Source: Dyadobacter sp. CY356 (GTDB taxonomy: Bacteria > Bacteroidota > Bacteroidia > Cytophagales > Spirosomataceae). From it: a stretch of 64,000 bases of DNA. Under the pieces are notes generated by a model. The model saw nothing but the letters and a program-made list of their open reading frames with translations, ran no database searches and was not told the origin of the DNA. The stretch is from contig NZ_JAJTSZ010000001.1 of the NCBI RefSeq assembly GCF_021440195.1, forward strand, positions 372,001 through 436,000, written 5' to 3'. Of the stretch, positions 1 to 8,467 are shown in pieces. Each line of letters starts with the position of its first letter. Within the stretch, counting starts at the first letter, position 1. Both the position numbers and the translations under genes were made by a program.

Positions 1-83
1 AACCAACCGGCGGTATCCAACATTTTGTCAACACCGGAAAAACTGGATTTTGCTGACGATTTTGTATTCTTAATCTTTGCCAT
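1..83 (-). CDS. Start of an unidentified leftward gene (partial)
   Basis: An ATG at 83-81 opens a reading frame that stays open to the window edge (27 codons, beginning MAKIKNTKSSAKSS and then GVDKMLDTAGW). A good Bacteroidota -7 element lies 17 bases upstream, overlapping the stop codon of the lipase gene. The visible N-terminus is basic and Ser/Lys rich with no signal peptide, which suggests a cytoplasmic product. The fragment is too short to name a family. Confidence 0.5.
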   Translation of the reverse strand, partial: MAKIKNTKSSAKSSFSGVDKMLDTAGW

Positions 84-99
84 TATTATTAATTTATGC

Positions 100-108
100 G
101 CAAATCTA
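100..108 (-). promoter_or_regulatory. Putative -7 promoter element TAGATTTGC
   Basis: On the minus strand this reads TAGATTTGC and fits the Bacteroidota sigma -7 consensus TAnnTTTG. It sits just upstream of the ATG at 83 and overlaps the lipase stop codon, so the partial gene probably has its own promoter. No TTG is seen at the ideal -33 distance, which lowers confidence. Confidence 0.4.
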
Positions 109-1239
109 ATGTTTATATTGATCGATCAGATACAAATAGGGGCCTAAAAGATGATGCGCAAAAACATCCGTTTTTGAATCCGGGAAAAGTTTGTAATAGG
201 CATCATCACCAAGCAAGGTAATTGTTGGACCAATTCTCACATAATCAGCTGTTTTAGCATAAACTGGTGGTTGAAATTCCGGCAATGTTTTCTTGACCAT
301 TTTCGAAACGTAGTTACCCAGATATTTTTGATAATTGCGCTGCGCCTTTTCGCTTGGTTTTTTTAATTGCTTGTAGGCATGACGAAGCGCAATTCTTGTG
401 AAGAATTTTTGCTTTTTCAACACACCATCAATATTCCTGAATGGATTTGTTTCATTAAAATCTGATAAATTTTGAACTGAAAAAGGTGTTTGCGGAACCC
501 AGTCTGCACCATTGATGATGTTGACACCCCAGCCACCGTCAACCAGACTTTCATATTCATAGGCATAATATACATTTCCCGCCTTTGGAGCGGCGCTGGA
601 ATAAGTTTTAAAACGAATGTCTTTTGGCAGAATATTCTGTTTTTGAAGACTATACAAATGCGAAGTCATCAGATAACTCAGCGCTCCTCCCTGGCTGTGA
701 CCCATAATAATAAATTCCTTAATTCCGCTTTTGTAACAGGAATCAATTTTTGGGATTATATCCCTGGCCAGATAAGCAATGCCGATCAGCCAGCCGACGT
801 GCACTGCGGCCCGGGGATTTTCTGCCAGATGATATTTGAATGTAAAATTATTTGAAAGTTTCAGCTCGCCCTGGGCAGGCACCATGGCCGCATAAAAATT
901 TTGCAGCCAGCTCACCGGATTCGTTGTTGTTCCTCTGAGATTAATCACAGCCACCGCAGACTTTGTATTCTTCCACAAATCCCATCGGTTATCCATCCCC
1001 ACTATTGGTGAGTTATAGACGGATTTAAAATGAACTGGATATGGAATTGTATTTTTAGTTGTATCGTAAAGTCGTGCATGCATTCTTATCAGTTCAATGT
1101 ATTCCGCCTTGTCAAAACCAGGTTTTAAAATTGTGTTTTGAGCATTTACAGAAGCAAAGAAGTTAAATACAAGAATTGCCGAAAAGACAAACCCAGCGAT
1201 TTTTTTCAAGTGAAGGAGGAATGGACGAAGTGTGATCAT
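106..1239 (-). CDS. Secreted class 3 lipase-like alpha/beta hydrolase
   Basis: The 377-residue product starts with a basic N-terminus and a hydrophobic stretch (about residues 11-33) ending VNAQ, a likely signal peptide. The nucleophile elbow GHSQG is at residues 180-184 with Ser182 as expected nucleophile, inside the context IIMGHSQGGALSYL typical of lipase class 3. Downstream NGADWVPQTPF resembles the family's V-x-D-x-VP segment that supplies the catalytic Asp, and a His pair near the C-terminus (AHHLL) is a candidate for the catalytic His. It probably hydrolyses lipid or other esters in the periplasm or outside the cell. It stands alone between a divergent antiporter gene and the partial gene to its left. 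Substrate is unknown. Confidence 0.75.
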   Translation of the reverse strand: MITLRPFLLHLKKIAGFVFSAILVFNFFASVNAQNTILKPGFDKAEYIELIRMHARLYDTTKNTIPYPVHFKSVYNSPIVGMDNRWDLWKNTKSAVAVINLRGTTTNPVSWLQNFYAAMVPAQGELKLSNNFTFKYHLAENPRAAVHVGWLIGIAYLARDIIPKIDSCYKSGIKEFIIMGHSQGGALSYLMTSHLYSLQKQNILPKDIRFKTYSSAAPKAGNVYYAYEYESLVDGGWGVNIINGADWVPQTPFSVQNLSDFNETNPFRNIDGVLKKQKFFTRIALRHAYKQLKKPSEKAQRNYQKYLGNYVSKMVKKTLPEFQPPVYAKTADYVRIGPTITLLGDDAYYKLFPDSKTDVFAHHLLGPYLYLIDQYKH

Positions 1240-1321
1240 AGCGAATGTTGAATGTGTAGTAAATATATTAATTAATGTTACTGAAAGAATATCGCGTTAG
1301 TTAACGGCCCATATTTGTAAA

Positions 1322-1330
1322 TAAATTTGT
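1322..1330 (+). promoter_or_regulatory. Putative -7 element TAAATTTGT upstream of antiporter gene
   Basis: TAAATTTGT matches TAnnTTTG followed by a pyrimidine. It lies about 125 bases before the antiporter ATG, so the leader would be long. The -33 region is not clear, and the call is tentative. Confidence 0.3.
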
Positions 1331-1455
1331 CTAAAACCATGTTGCATTTGACTTTTTTCAATTATTAGAATACACTTAGAGTTTGGTCATAAGCGTACCT
1401 AAATTTTTATGGCTGCTATTAATTTTTTATTTTAGCCAGTCTAAAAAATATTTTC

Positions 1456-2712
1456 ATGGAGTTATACTATTCATTTTCTGTTCTTATTGTAATATCTGCG
1501 GTCTTTGCCTATCTCAATGCGCGTTTCCTGAAATTGCCTGCTTCTATCGGTGTTATGGTCATCGCGCTCATGGTTTCTTTGGGGTTGCTTGCCACGGATA
1601 ATATATTTCCGCACACCTTCGACAGGATCACCACTTTGCTGCACAGCATCGATCTGACCGAAATTCTGATGGGTGCGATGCTTAACTTTTTGCTTTTTGC
1701 TGGTGCTATTCATATCCATTTGGAAGATTTAAAAGAGCAGCGAATACCCGTTATGGTTTTCTCAACCGTCAGCGTTGTCATTTCCACTTTTGCGATTGGT
1801 TTTATGATGTATGAAATCCTTCCCTGGCTTGGATTGGGTATTCCATTTATTCAGTGTCTCGTTTTTGGTGCGCTCATTTCGCCTACGGATCCGATTGCCG
1901 TGTTAGGTATTCTGAAACAGGCTGGTGTTCCGAAGTCTCTGGAAACAAAAATCGCAGGAGAATCACTTTTTAATGATGGAATGGCCGTTGTGGTTTTTAT
2001 TATTATGCTTGCGCTGGCAAGAGGTGAGGAGGTCAATACTTCGTTTGTTGGGATATCAACGCTTTTGGCAAAAGAGGCCCTGGGAGGAATTTTGTTAGGG
2101 GTGGTGCTGGGTTTTATAGGTTCTCATGCCAATAATAAGGTGGATGGCTACAATGTGCACGTGCTGATCACACTCGCGATTGTGATGGGTGGGCATTTGG
2201 TTGCCGAGGCCATGCACATGTCAGGGCCGCTTGCCATGGTTGCAGCCGGACTGATGATCGGGAATTATGGTAAAAATCTGGGTAATATTACAGCAACGGA
2301 ACAAGATTATCTCGACAAATTCTGGGAGCTGATCGATGAAATCCTTAATGCACTTTTATTCCTGATCATCGGTTTTGAATTGTTGTTGATCAAGGATTTA
2401 AGACAATATTTCTGGCTTGGGGCTATTACGATCGCGGTCGTATTATTTGCCCGTTTTATTTCAATTTATATTCCTGTGAGAATTATCCCTTTCCAAAAAC
2501 GTTTTGGAAAACAATCCATTATTATTCTGGTTTGGGGAGGTTTGCGAGGCGGCGTTTCCATCGCGCTGGCTTTGTCAATTGATGATGATCTCAACAAGAA
2601 TTTGCTTCTGGCAATTACTTATTTTGTCGTTCTGTTTTCAATTATTGTACAAGGCCTCACAGTTGGAAAACTGACCGGGAAGATTGATGAAGTTGAAGAT
2701 GAAATGATTTAA
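1456..2712 (+). CDS. CPA1-family Na+/H+ antiporter (NhaP-like)
   Basis: The 418-residue protein is almost entirely hydrophobic with about 12 predicted membrane segments, the length of a bare NhaP/CPA1 antiporter without a large cytoplasmic tail. Family signatures are visible: SPTDPIAVLGILK near residue 137, GESLFNDG near 165 (the ND pair of electroneutral CPA1 exchangers) and WGGLRGGVSIALALS near 360. It would exchange monovalent cations for protons at the inner membrane for pH and salt homeostasis. It is monocistronic, with a strong hairpin right after the stop codon. Exact cation preference cannot be read from the sequence. Confidence 0.9.
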   Translation: MELYYSFSVLIVISAVFAYLNARFLKLPASIGVMVIALMVSLGLLATDNIFPHTFDRITTLLHSIDLTEILMGAMLNFLLFAGAIHIHLEDLKEQRIPVMVFSTVSVVISTFAIGFMMYEILPWLGLGIPFIQCLVFGALISPTDPIAVLGILKQAGVPKSLETKIAGESLFNDGMAVVVFIIMLALARGEEVNTSFVGISTLLAKEALGGILLGVVLGFIGSHANNKVDGYNVHVLITLAIVMGGHLVAEAMHMSGPLAMVAAGLMIGNYGKNLGNITATEQDYLDKFWELIDEILNALLFLIIGFELLLIKDLRQYFWLGAITIAVVLFARFISIYIPVRIIPFQKRFGKQSIIILVWGGLRGGVSIALALSIDDDLNKNLLLAITYFVVLFSIIVQGLTVGKLTGKIDEVEDEMI

Positions 2713-2717
2713 GGAAG

Positions 2718-2752
2718 GATGACACAGGAATTAAATGTTTTCCTGTGTCATC
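2718..2752. terminator. Bidirectional Rho-independent terminator
   Basis: A perfect 13-bp stem (GATGACACAGGAA at 2718-2730 with its complement at 2740-2752) has a 9-base loop and is followed by CTTTTTAAT. It ends the antiporter transcript; the stop codon of the convergent gene lies in its loop, so it probably serves both directions. Confidence 0.8.
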
Positions 2753-3756
2753 TTTTTAATCAGTGTATTGGTTTTGTAAAGCCAGATATCCTGCGCCTGG
2801 CATGTCCAGTGGGAATCGCCTCGTAAATACGCTTTTTCCTTCATTTTTCTAAAATCCGGAAGCACATCAATGTAAGGAATATCAAGTTTTGGATGGGAAT
2901 AAACTCTGCTGATCAGATTATTATAATTGCCATATTCGGGCATAAGGACTGATACTTTATTTGGAATAACAGACAAAATCACATGATCAAAACCTAGTTT
3001 CTGTGCCAGTGCTTTGCTTTTTGATACATTTCCGACAATTGAATCCACCTCAGAATCTTCAAGTTCTGTAAATGCAGAAGTGATGGCCGGTGTGTCCGTA
3101 TCCAGATAATAGACAACGTCTTTGTCATGATTGACCAGTGTAACTTTTTTGTCTGCTCTGTGAAATAGGTTGAAAGTAAATGACGCTTTCATTTCTTTCA
3201 GTTTCAACAATAAATCATTTTGAAAAAAGACAGCGTCAAGCCTTCCTTCGGTGCCATCGGATGAAAATGCAAGGTCCAGCTTGTTCATAAACGAAGGTTC
3301 CGGCCCTTTTAAAACAAATGTGTTAGAATCAGATATCAGGTTATGGATTGGCGAAACCATCTTTTCCCGAAAATGTCTTTCAACACTTTCAAGCAAGAGA
3401 ATATTGATAGCCGAAGTATCCGTTTTCAAATGCAGAATGTTATCCCAATGCACATATTGATATTGATCTACAGCAAAATCTTCTTTTCCGACACGTTCTT
3501 TTTCCGTAAAGCTGTCACCAATTATGTATAAATGAATTTTTTTTGAGCCATTATTTTTCTCAACAAAAACCTGTTTGGGGCATTTTTTAACCGGATCTTT
3601 AAATTGCGGTAAATTCGATAAACGGTATAAATCCCCGAAACGATAACTGTCTTTGGTCAGATTCCATTCGTCCAGTTTTGTCTTCAATGCCGGACTTAAT
3701 CCCACAAGCCAGACAAAGGAAAATAGTATTAAAAATATGTATTTTAAATATTTCAT
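2731..3756 (-). CDS. Membrane-anchored SGNH/AlgX-like (DHHW-type) protein
   Basis: I choose the ATG at 3756 (341 aa) over a TTG at 3780 because it begins directly with the signal-anchor (MKYLKYIFLILFSFVW) and sits two bases after the upstream stop. The rest is extracytoplasmic. Two motifs match the AlgX/AlgJ-type SGNH-like acetyltransferases: GDSF at residues 80-83 (Ser82 nucleophile) and RGDSHW near the C-terminus (Asp314, His316). Such proteins add O-acetyl groups to polysaccharides or peptidoglycan-like polymers outside the inner membrane. An acyltransferase 3 gene in the same leftward block fits that role, but the polymer is unknown. Overall similarity is limited to these motifs and topology, so this is a moderate call. 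Confidence 0.55.
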   Translation of the reverse strand: MKYLKYIFLILFSFVWLVGLSPALKTKLDEWNLTKDSYRFGDLYRLSNLPQFKDPVKKCPKQVFVEKNNGSKKIHLYIIGDSFTEKERVGKEDFAVDQYQYVHWDNILHLKTDTSAINILLLESVERHFREKMVSPIHNLISDSNTFVLKGPEPSFMNKLDLAFSSDGTEGRLDAVFFQNDLLLKLKEMKASFTFNLFHRADKKVTLVNHDKDVVYYLDTDTPAITSAFTELEDSEVDSIVGNVSKSKALAQKLGFDHVILSVIPNKVSVLMPEYGNYNNLISRVYSHPKLDIPYIDVLPDFRKMKEKAYLRGDSHWTCQAQDIWLYKTNTLIKKMTQENI

Positions 3757-3758
3757 AA

Positions 3759-6446
3759 TTAACGCAGCTTGATCGACCAAACCTGTACTTTCTTTTCAGA
3801 ACGACTGAAAATCAGTAGTTTGTAATAGGATGGAAGATAGGTTAACTGAACTTTCATTTCAGAAGGAATCGGTTTATCGCCCAGGCGTTTTCCTGTCATA
3901 TCAAATATTGTCGAGTAATTCCCGGACCGGATCGTGATAAATCGGTTGTCAACACCAAAAAAGTGATATTGGATTGTAGAGTTTGGTAAAAGATTTTTAA
4001 TCTCAAAAAGTTCTTTTCCTTCTTTGGTTAAAAACGCAGCTTTGGCAGCCGAGGTCCTGACTAAAATCCAGTCCAGCGAATTTCTATCAAACAAAGTTTT
4101 AAACTGACAGGATGGTTCCGGACGCAAAAGCTGTGTTTGAGAAGTTATTTTTCCGTCCATACTGATATGCGTCAATGCACCATATACACTAATCCCCACA
4201 AGCTCTGACTGGCCAGTGGCGGGGTTTTGCGTCCAGGTAAAAGGACTTTCTGTACGGGCTAAAATATCGGCGGGAAAACCTTCTTTTACGGCACCTGTTG
4301 TTTTCAAAAGATATATTTTACCGTTTTTCTGGGTAACAATATAATTCCGGTTTCCAATCTGGTTGAGTGCAACAACAGGTCCCTGAATATTATCAAAATG
4401 AGTCGAACGGTTTAGTTTCCGGATCGCCTTCATCACACTTTCCCAGATATAAAGTTCTCCATATTCATCTGTAACAATAAACCGGTTACTGCCGTCTTCT
4501 CCGCCATCAATCATGTTAAGCGCCGTAATTCTGCCAGAAGATGGTAAAGCTTTCGAAAAGCTGGTGATCACATGCGTGGAATCATCCTCATCAACAGCAT
4601 AAACCGCACTTGAAGTAGCAAATATCCGTTGCTGACGACCAATGTTCAGAAAATCAACTTTATAAGCTGATGTCACAATCGGGCCATTAAGCTTTGTGAC
4701 AGTTTCCGTTTTTCCTGTTTTTAAATTATTGACACGGAGCAGATTATTGTCTTTATCTGTAAGCAGAACTTCTGAACTTCCGTCGATAGGATTTTGTAAA
4801 GCTGTAAGAGAAGAGTCATACAAAACGGGCCATTCGATATCAATGTTCAGGAAAGTGCGGTTTAAAACTTTATTTGCTGTCTGTCTTTTTTTCGGATTTA
4901 AGGTTATTTCCGGATAAGCATCTCCGCCGTCATAACGACATTGTAAAACAACAGATTCAATTTTGGAAGTCAGATCCGAGTATGATTTAGCAACAGAAGC
5001 TTCCCCACGGGATTGTGCTTTTCTTAGATTTACGACCAGCGATAGCTGCGCATCTGATTTGTTTCTGGTCAATATACTATCATACTCAGCGGATTGTTTC
5101 CAGGTAAGCTGATTTTCATAGTCAACAATATAATTTTGCAGCACCTGAGAGTTGTTGCTCATCACCAGATAAGGTGCAACATAGGTGATGTAAGTGCGCG
5201 GAAATCCGGAAAACATCGGGCCATAAATACCGGCCGGTAATTCCGGAATAGCGACCGAGTAAATATCATATCCCTGAAACTGATCCGTAGAAACATTGGA
5301 TTCGGGCGTGGAAAGTCTGGCCAGTTTTTTAAGAACTGGACGTAGTTTATCATAGTTTGAAAATTCAGCAAGCAGGATTTTTCCATCACTGATGCTGTTG
5401 TTTTCTTCAAGCTGACAAAGGATAAGTTCCGACCCCAGGTTATTCAAAAGCAGATCACTTTCGTTTCCAATGTGATATACAAGTTTTTCCCAGGCTTCAG
5501 ACTTTTGCCTTTTATGCCATTTTAAAAACTGTTTTTGAAAATCAACCTTATCTTTTACACCAAATCTGTAAAAATAAGAAGTTTGCTGAGAGATGTGTTT
5601 GTGACCTTTGAAAGCAGATCCTGCACTATTTTTCAACCAGTTGGTAATGTAATAATCCGGTGAGTCGGTGCCATTTGAAGTCATCAGAAGCTTATTCTCG
5701 CCTTCCTTGCGTTCAACATGAAAATCCTGGAAATTTGGAAAACCTTTGGCAAATTCAGCAAAATTACTGCTTTGATTGTTTACCGGAATGATCGATTTCC
5801 ATGCCTCATTTTTCAGATACAAACTGGTTCCATAATTCGAATCATCACTTTTAGAAAAGGTGGATTTCAGATTTGAACTTGGAATATGAAGCGAAGAAGC
5901 GCGGACAACATCCTCAATTAATTCTCCATAATAGCTTAAAATCAGAAAGTTATCCTTAATCACATATGAAAACAAAGGTCGGGAATGTGTGTCGTTGATA
6001 TCCGTTATCCTGTTATCCTGAAACGTATGATGCATCACACGAATGTTGTCATGATGCGGATTTTCAAGCCATTTTGAATCTTTTTCACCTTCAACAGGAA
6101 TGTACATAATGACACCCCATTCTGTTTTTGTCCGGGGATGATAGGAGTAGGAAATATTTTTTCCTTTCAGGAAGGTGTTTAATTTTTTCTGATCCGGTGT
6201 GAGTAAGTTAAGCAGCGATAAATTATCACTGGCTATGTCCAGTAACGGAAGTCTTTTCAGATCCAGATTTGCATCCGTTGCTTCGTAAACCGAATCCTGT
6301 AAATGCTCACTTGTGATAACCACAACTGCATTGGACGGAATATATTTCCAGGCCGCCGAAGAACCGCGAAATGATTTGTATAGAAAATATCCTGCCGGAA
6401 CCAGAAGGATGGCCAGCAGGATAGTAATAATTCGTTTTTTCGACAC
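3759..6446 (-). CDS. DUF3352-like anchored protein with C-terminal beta-propeller-like half
   Basis: The 895-residue product starts with a GTG codon and an N-terminal membrane anchor (residues 5-24). The following segment, with SAAWKYIPSNAVVVITSEHL, resembles the start of DUF3352 proteins. The N-terminal half (to about 540) is a mixed alpha/beta region. The C-terminal half shows repeated short segments of the kind found in quinoprotein or WD40-like propellers (for example LLTDKDNNLLRV, FIVTDEYGELYIWES, YIVTQKNGKIYLLK). The protein is probably inner-membrane anchored and periplasmic. Its gene is two bases from the AlgX-like gene, so they are likely co-translated. Function is unknown; an accessory or scaffold role in envelope polymer handling is only inferred from position. 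Confidence 0.55.
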   Translation of the reverse strand: MSKKRIITILLAILLVPAGYFLYKSFRGSSAAWKYIPSNAVVVITSEHLQDSVYEATDANLDLKRLPLLDIASDNLSLLNLLTPDQKKLNTFLKGKNISYSYHPRTKTEWGVIMYIPVEGEKDSKWLENPHHDNIRVMHHTFQDNRITDINDTHSRPLFSYVIKDNFLILSYYGELIEDVVRASSLHIPSSNLKSTFSKSDDSNYGTSLYLKNEAWKSIIPVNNQSSNFAEFAKGFPNFQDFHVERKEGENKLLMTSNGTDSPDYYITNWLKNSAGSAFKGHKHISQQTSYFYRFGVKDKVDFQKQFLKWHKRQKSEAWEKLVYHIGNESDLLLNNLGSELILCQLEENNSISDGKILLAEFSNYDKLRPVLKKLARLSTPESNVSTDQFQGYDIYSVAIPELPAGIYGPMFSGFPRTYITYVAPYLVMSNNSQVLQNYIVDYENQLTWKQSAEYDSILTRNKSDAQLSLVVNLRKAQSRGEASVAKSYSDLTSKIESVVLQCRYDGGDAYPEITLNPKKRQTANKVLNRTFLNIDIEWPVLYDSSLTALQNPIDGSSEVLLTDKDNNLLRVNNLKTGKTETVTKLNGPIVTSAYKVDFLNIGRQQRIFATSSAVYAVDEDDSTHVITSFSKALPSSGRITALNMIDGGEDGSNRFIVTDEYGELYIWESVMKAIRKLNRSTHFDNIQGPVVALNQIGNRNYIVTQKNGKIYLLKTTGAVKEGFPADILARTESPFTWTQNPATGQSELVGISVYGALTHISMDGKITSQTQLLRPEPSCQFKTLFDRNSLDWILVRTSAAKAAFLTKEGKELFEIKNLLPNSTIQYHFFGVDNRFITIRSGNYSTIFDMTGKRLGDKPIPSEMKVQLTYLPSYYKLLIFSRSEKKVQVWSIKLR

Positions 6447-6541
6447 GGGCTTATTGAGTAAGCAGTTTCAGGCAAAAAACTTACGAGAAACTGTGTTATT
6501 TTTAAATATAAAAATACTCAGTATGAGCTGTTTCTCTTTTG

Positions 6542-7285
6542 TTAAGCACGGATCGCTTTCACGTGCTGGTTCAGTTCCAGACGGAAGCGTAACAATTCTT
6601 TAAAGCTGCGGATACAAACTTTCCACAGATTCCATTTCACAATAGAAACTTCTCCGGTTTCCCGATCTTTATGCGTAATTGGAATATCGAACAATTCCTG
6701 ACCTGATTTTTTTGCCATAACCGAAAGGAAAATATTCGGGGCGAAAGGTTCAGGATTTGGAAGCTGATTCATCAGTTTTTGAAGGAACGTACCTTTTATC
6801 AATCTGAAAGGAATGTTGCTGTCAAGAATATAAGTACCATAAACGAAGGAAATCGTGCTTCTCAGGAACTTGGTGATGAACAAACGAACGCCGGCGTCAT
6901 GACGCACTTCGCGGTATCCTAATATAAACTCAGACTGATGTCTTTTCTCCCAAAGTTTGTCAAAATCGTCAGAAACAAACTGGTCATCACTGTCGGTCTG
7001 GAAAACATATTGAGAATTTAATTCCAAAGCTTTACGATAACCGTTTACCACGGCATTGCCATGCCCACCGTTTTTCTGATTTACAACGGTAAGATTGGTA
7101 ACTTCTTTTTCAAGTTTGTCCAAAAGCACTTTTGTATTATCCTTGGAACCGTCATTGATAACGATCAGTGTGGTATTATCGTTTGGAAATTTATTTTTCA
7201 GGAAACTTGTCCAGTTGTGTACTACTTTTTCGATACAATCTTGTTCATTGTATGCCGGCATTACTATACTAAGAAGGAACGTCAT
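6542..7285 (-). CDS. Glycosyltransferase family 2
   Basis: The 247-residue protein opens with LLSIVMPAYNEQDCIEKVV, the classic GT2 start, followed by VINDGSKD near residue 45 and the QTDSDDQF metal/nucleotide-sugar motif near residue 96. It has a GT-A fold length and lacks the C-terminal membrane segments of DPM1/GtrB proteins, so it is probably peripheral at the cytoplasmic face. It would transfer a sugar from an NDP donor to a lipid-linked or polysaccharide acceptor. It lies 76 bases downstream of the acyltransferase gene in the leftward envelope-glycan block. Donor and acceptor cannot be deduced. Confidence 0.85.
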   Translation of the reverse strand: MTFLLSIVMPAYNEQDCIEKVVHNWTSFLKNKFPNDNTTLIVINDGSKDNTKVLLDKLEKEVTNLTVVNQKNGGHGNAVVNGYRKALELNSQYVFQTDSDDQFVSDDFDKLWEKRHQSEFILGYREVRHDAGVRLFITKFLRSTISFVYGTYILDSNIPFRLIKGTFLQKLMNQLPNPEPFAPNIFLSVMAKKSGQELFDIPITHKDRETGEVSIVKWNLWKVCIRSFKELLRFRLELNQHVKAIRA

Positions 7286-7361
7286 GCAGAAATTTATTTG
7301 GTATGTTGATGCAAAATTAAGGAAAAAAGACTGTATCCGGAAATTGGATATTTTTTATTGA

Positions 7362-8465
7362 CTAAGCGTAACGATCTTTCAGCGAATTAATTGGTTTTTC
7401 AAAGAAATACCAGGATATAGATGCGACGATAATCGTTAACAATGAAAACAGACAAGCCTCAAAAGTTAAATTGCCTTCCAAAGAAGGGATATGCTGATAA
7501 ATCTTGTGAATCAGTCTGACGGTCGGGTGATTAGGGCCGCTATGATAATGGTTGTATATAAAATTGTGATACAGATAAATTCCATAACTTATCTTACCCA
7601 GATAGACGCTGATGGGGTTTTCAAGGAAGTATTTCATAACACCGCCATATCCGGTAACCGCGCGCCCAATCAGGAAAAAGCTGAATATTGAAGAAACCAG
7701 ACGATCAAATACAACATCAACGATATTATGAATTTCGCCTAAACTCTTATTCCAGTATTGCATTAAAATCCAGCCTAAAAGACCTAATAAAACCGGCCAG
7801 GTTTTATCAAAAAGTTTCAGGAAAATATCTTTTTTGTAGAGCTGCAACCAGGCCATTAATCCTCCCATTGCGAAGGAATCCAGACAGGCCGGCATGGTTA
7901 CATACGAAACACTCCAGTCTTTTCCTGAAAAATAAAAATAGAAACGAAGCAATACACCCACCACGCCCATCACAGCCAGCCAAGGAATCAGGTTCTTTTT
8001 TGAAACAAAAAATATCAGAAACGGGAAGAAAAGATAAACCTGTTCTTCTACTGCCAGAGACCATAAATGGTCGCAAGAACCAAGCCAGGTTTGATATACG
8101 GCGATGTAAATGTTGGTACCATATAATGCCAGCCAGGCAAATTTTTCACGAACGGGCGGGACATTCAGTATAAATAAAATCGCAAGTAAGAGATAGTAAA
8201 TCGGGAAAATCCGGATCGTTCTACGGATCAAAAATTTACGTATGTATTTCCTAAAACCATTTGGTTCGGTAACATAGTGTTCTTTGCTTTTAAGCAAAAT
8301 TCTTGAAATCAGAAAACCACTTAAAACAAAAAATATAGTTACGCCCAATTTCCCGTAAGGGATAATATTAACGGCTGAAAAAAAATGGTCAATAAGTACG
8401 AGGGCAACTGCTATGAAGCGGATTCCGTCCAGTTGAATGATATGTCCCTTGGCAGTTGCGTGCAT
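7362..8465 (-). CDS. Acyltransferase 3 family membrane protein (OafA-like)
   Basis: The 367-residue polytopic protein begins with HIIQLDGIRFIAVALVLIDHFF, which carries the conserved Arg and the His of acyltransferase 3 proteins, followed by GVTIFFVLSGFLISRILL and RRTIRIFPIYYLLL. About ten membrane segments are visible and there is no C-terminal SGNH domain. The family transfers acetyl or other acyl groups onto sugars of surface polymers across the inner membrane. The start is two bases after the stop of the upstream membrane protein gene, indicating co-translation. It may supply acyl groups used by the AlgX-like protein further downstream, which is an inference. Confidence 0.88.
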   Translation of the reverse strand: MHATAKGHIIQLDGIRFIAVALVLIDHFFSAVNIIPYGKLGVTIFFVLSGFLISRILLKSKEHYVTEPNGFRKYIRKFLIRRTIRIFPIYYLLLAILFILNVPPVREKFAWLALYGTNIYIAVYQTWLGSCDHLWSLAVEEQVYLFFPFLIFFVSKKNLIPWLAVMGVVGVLLRFYFYFSGKDWSVSYVTMPACLDSFAMGGLMAWLQLYKKDIFLKLFDKTWPVLLGLLGWILMQYWNKSLGEIHNIVDVVFDRLVSSIFSFFLIGRAVTGYGGVMKYFLENPISVYLGKISYGIYLYHNFIYNHYHSGPNHPTVRLIHKIYQHIPSLEGNLTFEACLFSLLTIIVASISWYFFEKPINSLKDRYA

Positions 8466-8467
8466 GT

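Noticed and set aside
490..855. Rightward 121-codon frame
   Set aside because: It is antisense to the lipase gene, which has motifs and a signal peptide; this frame has none.
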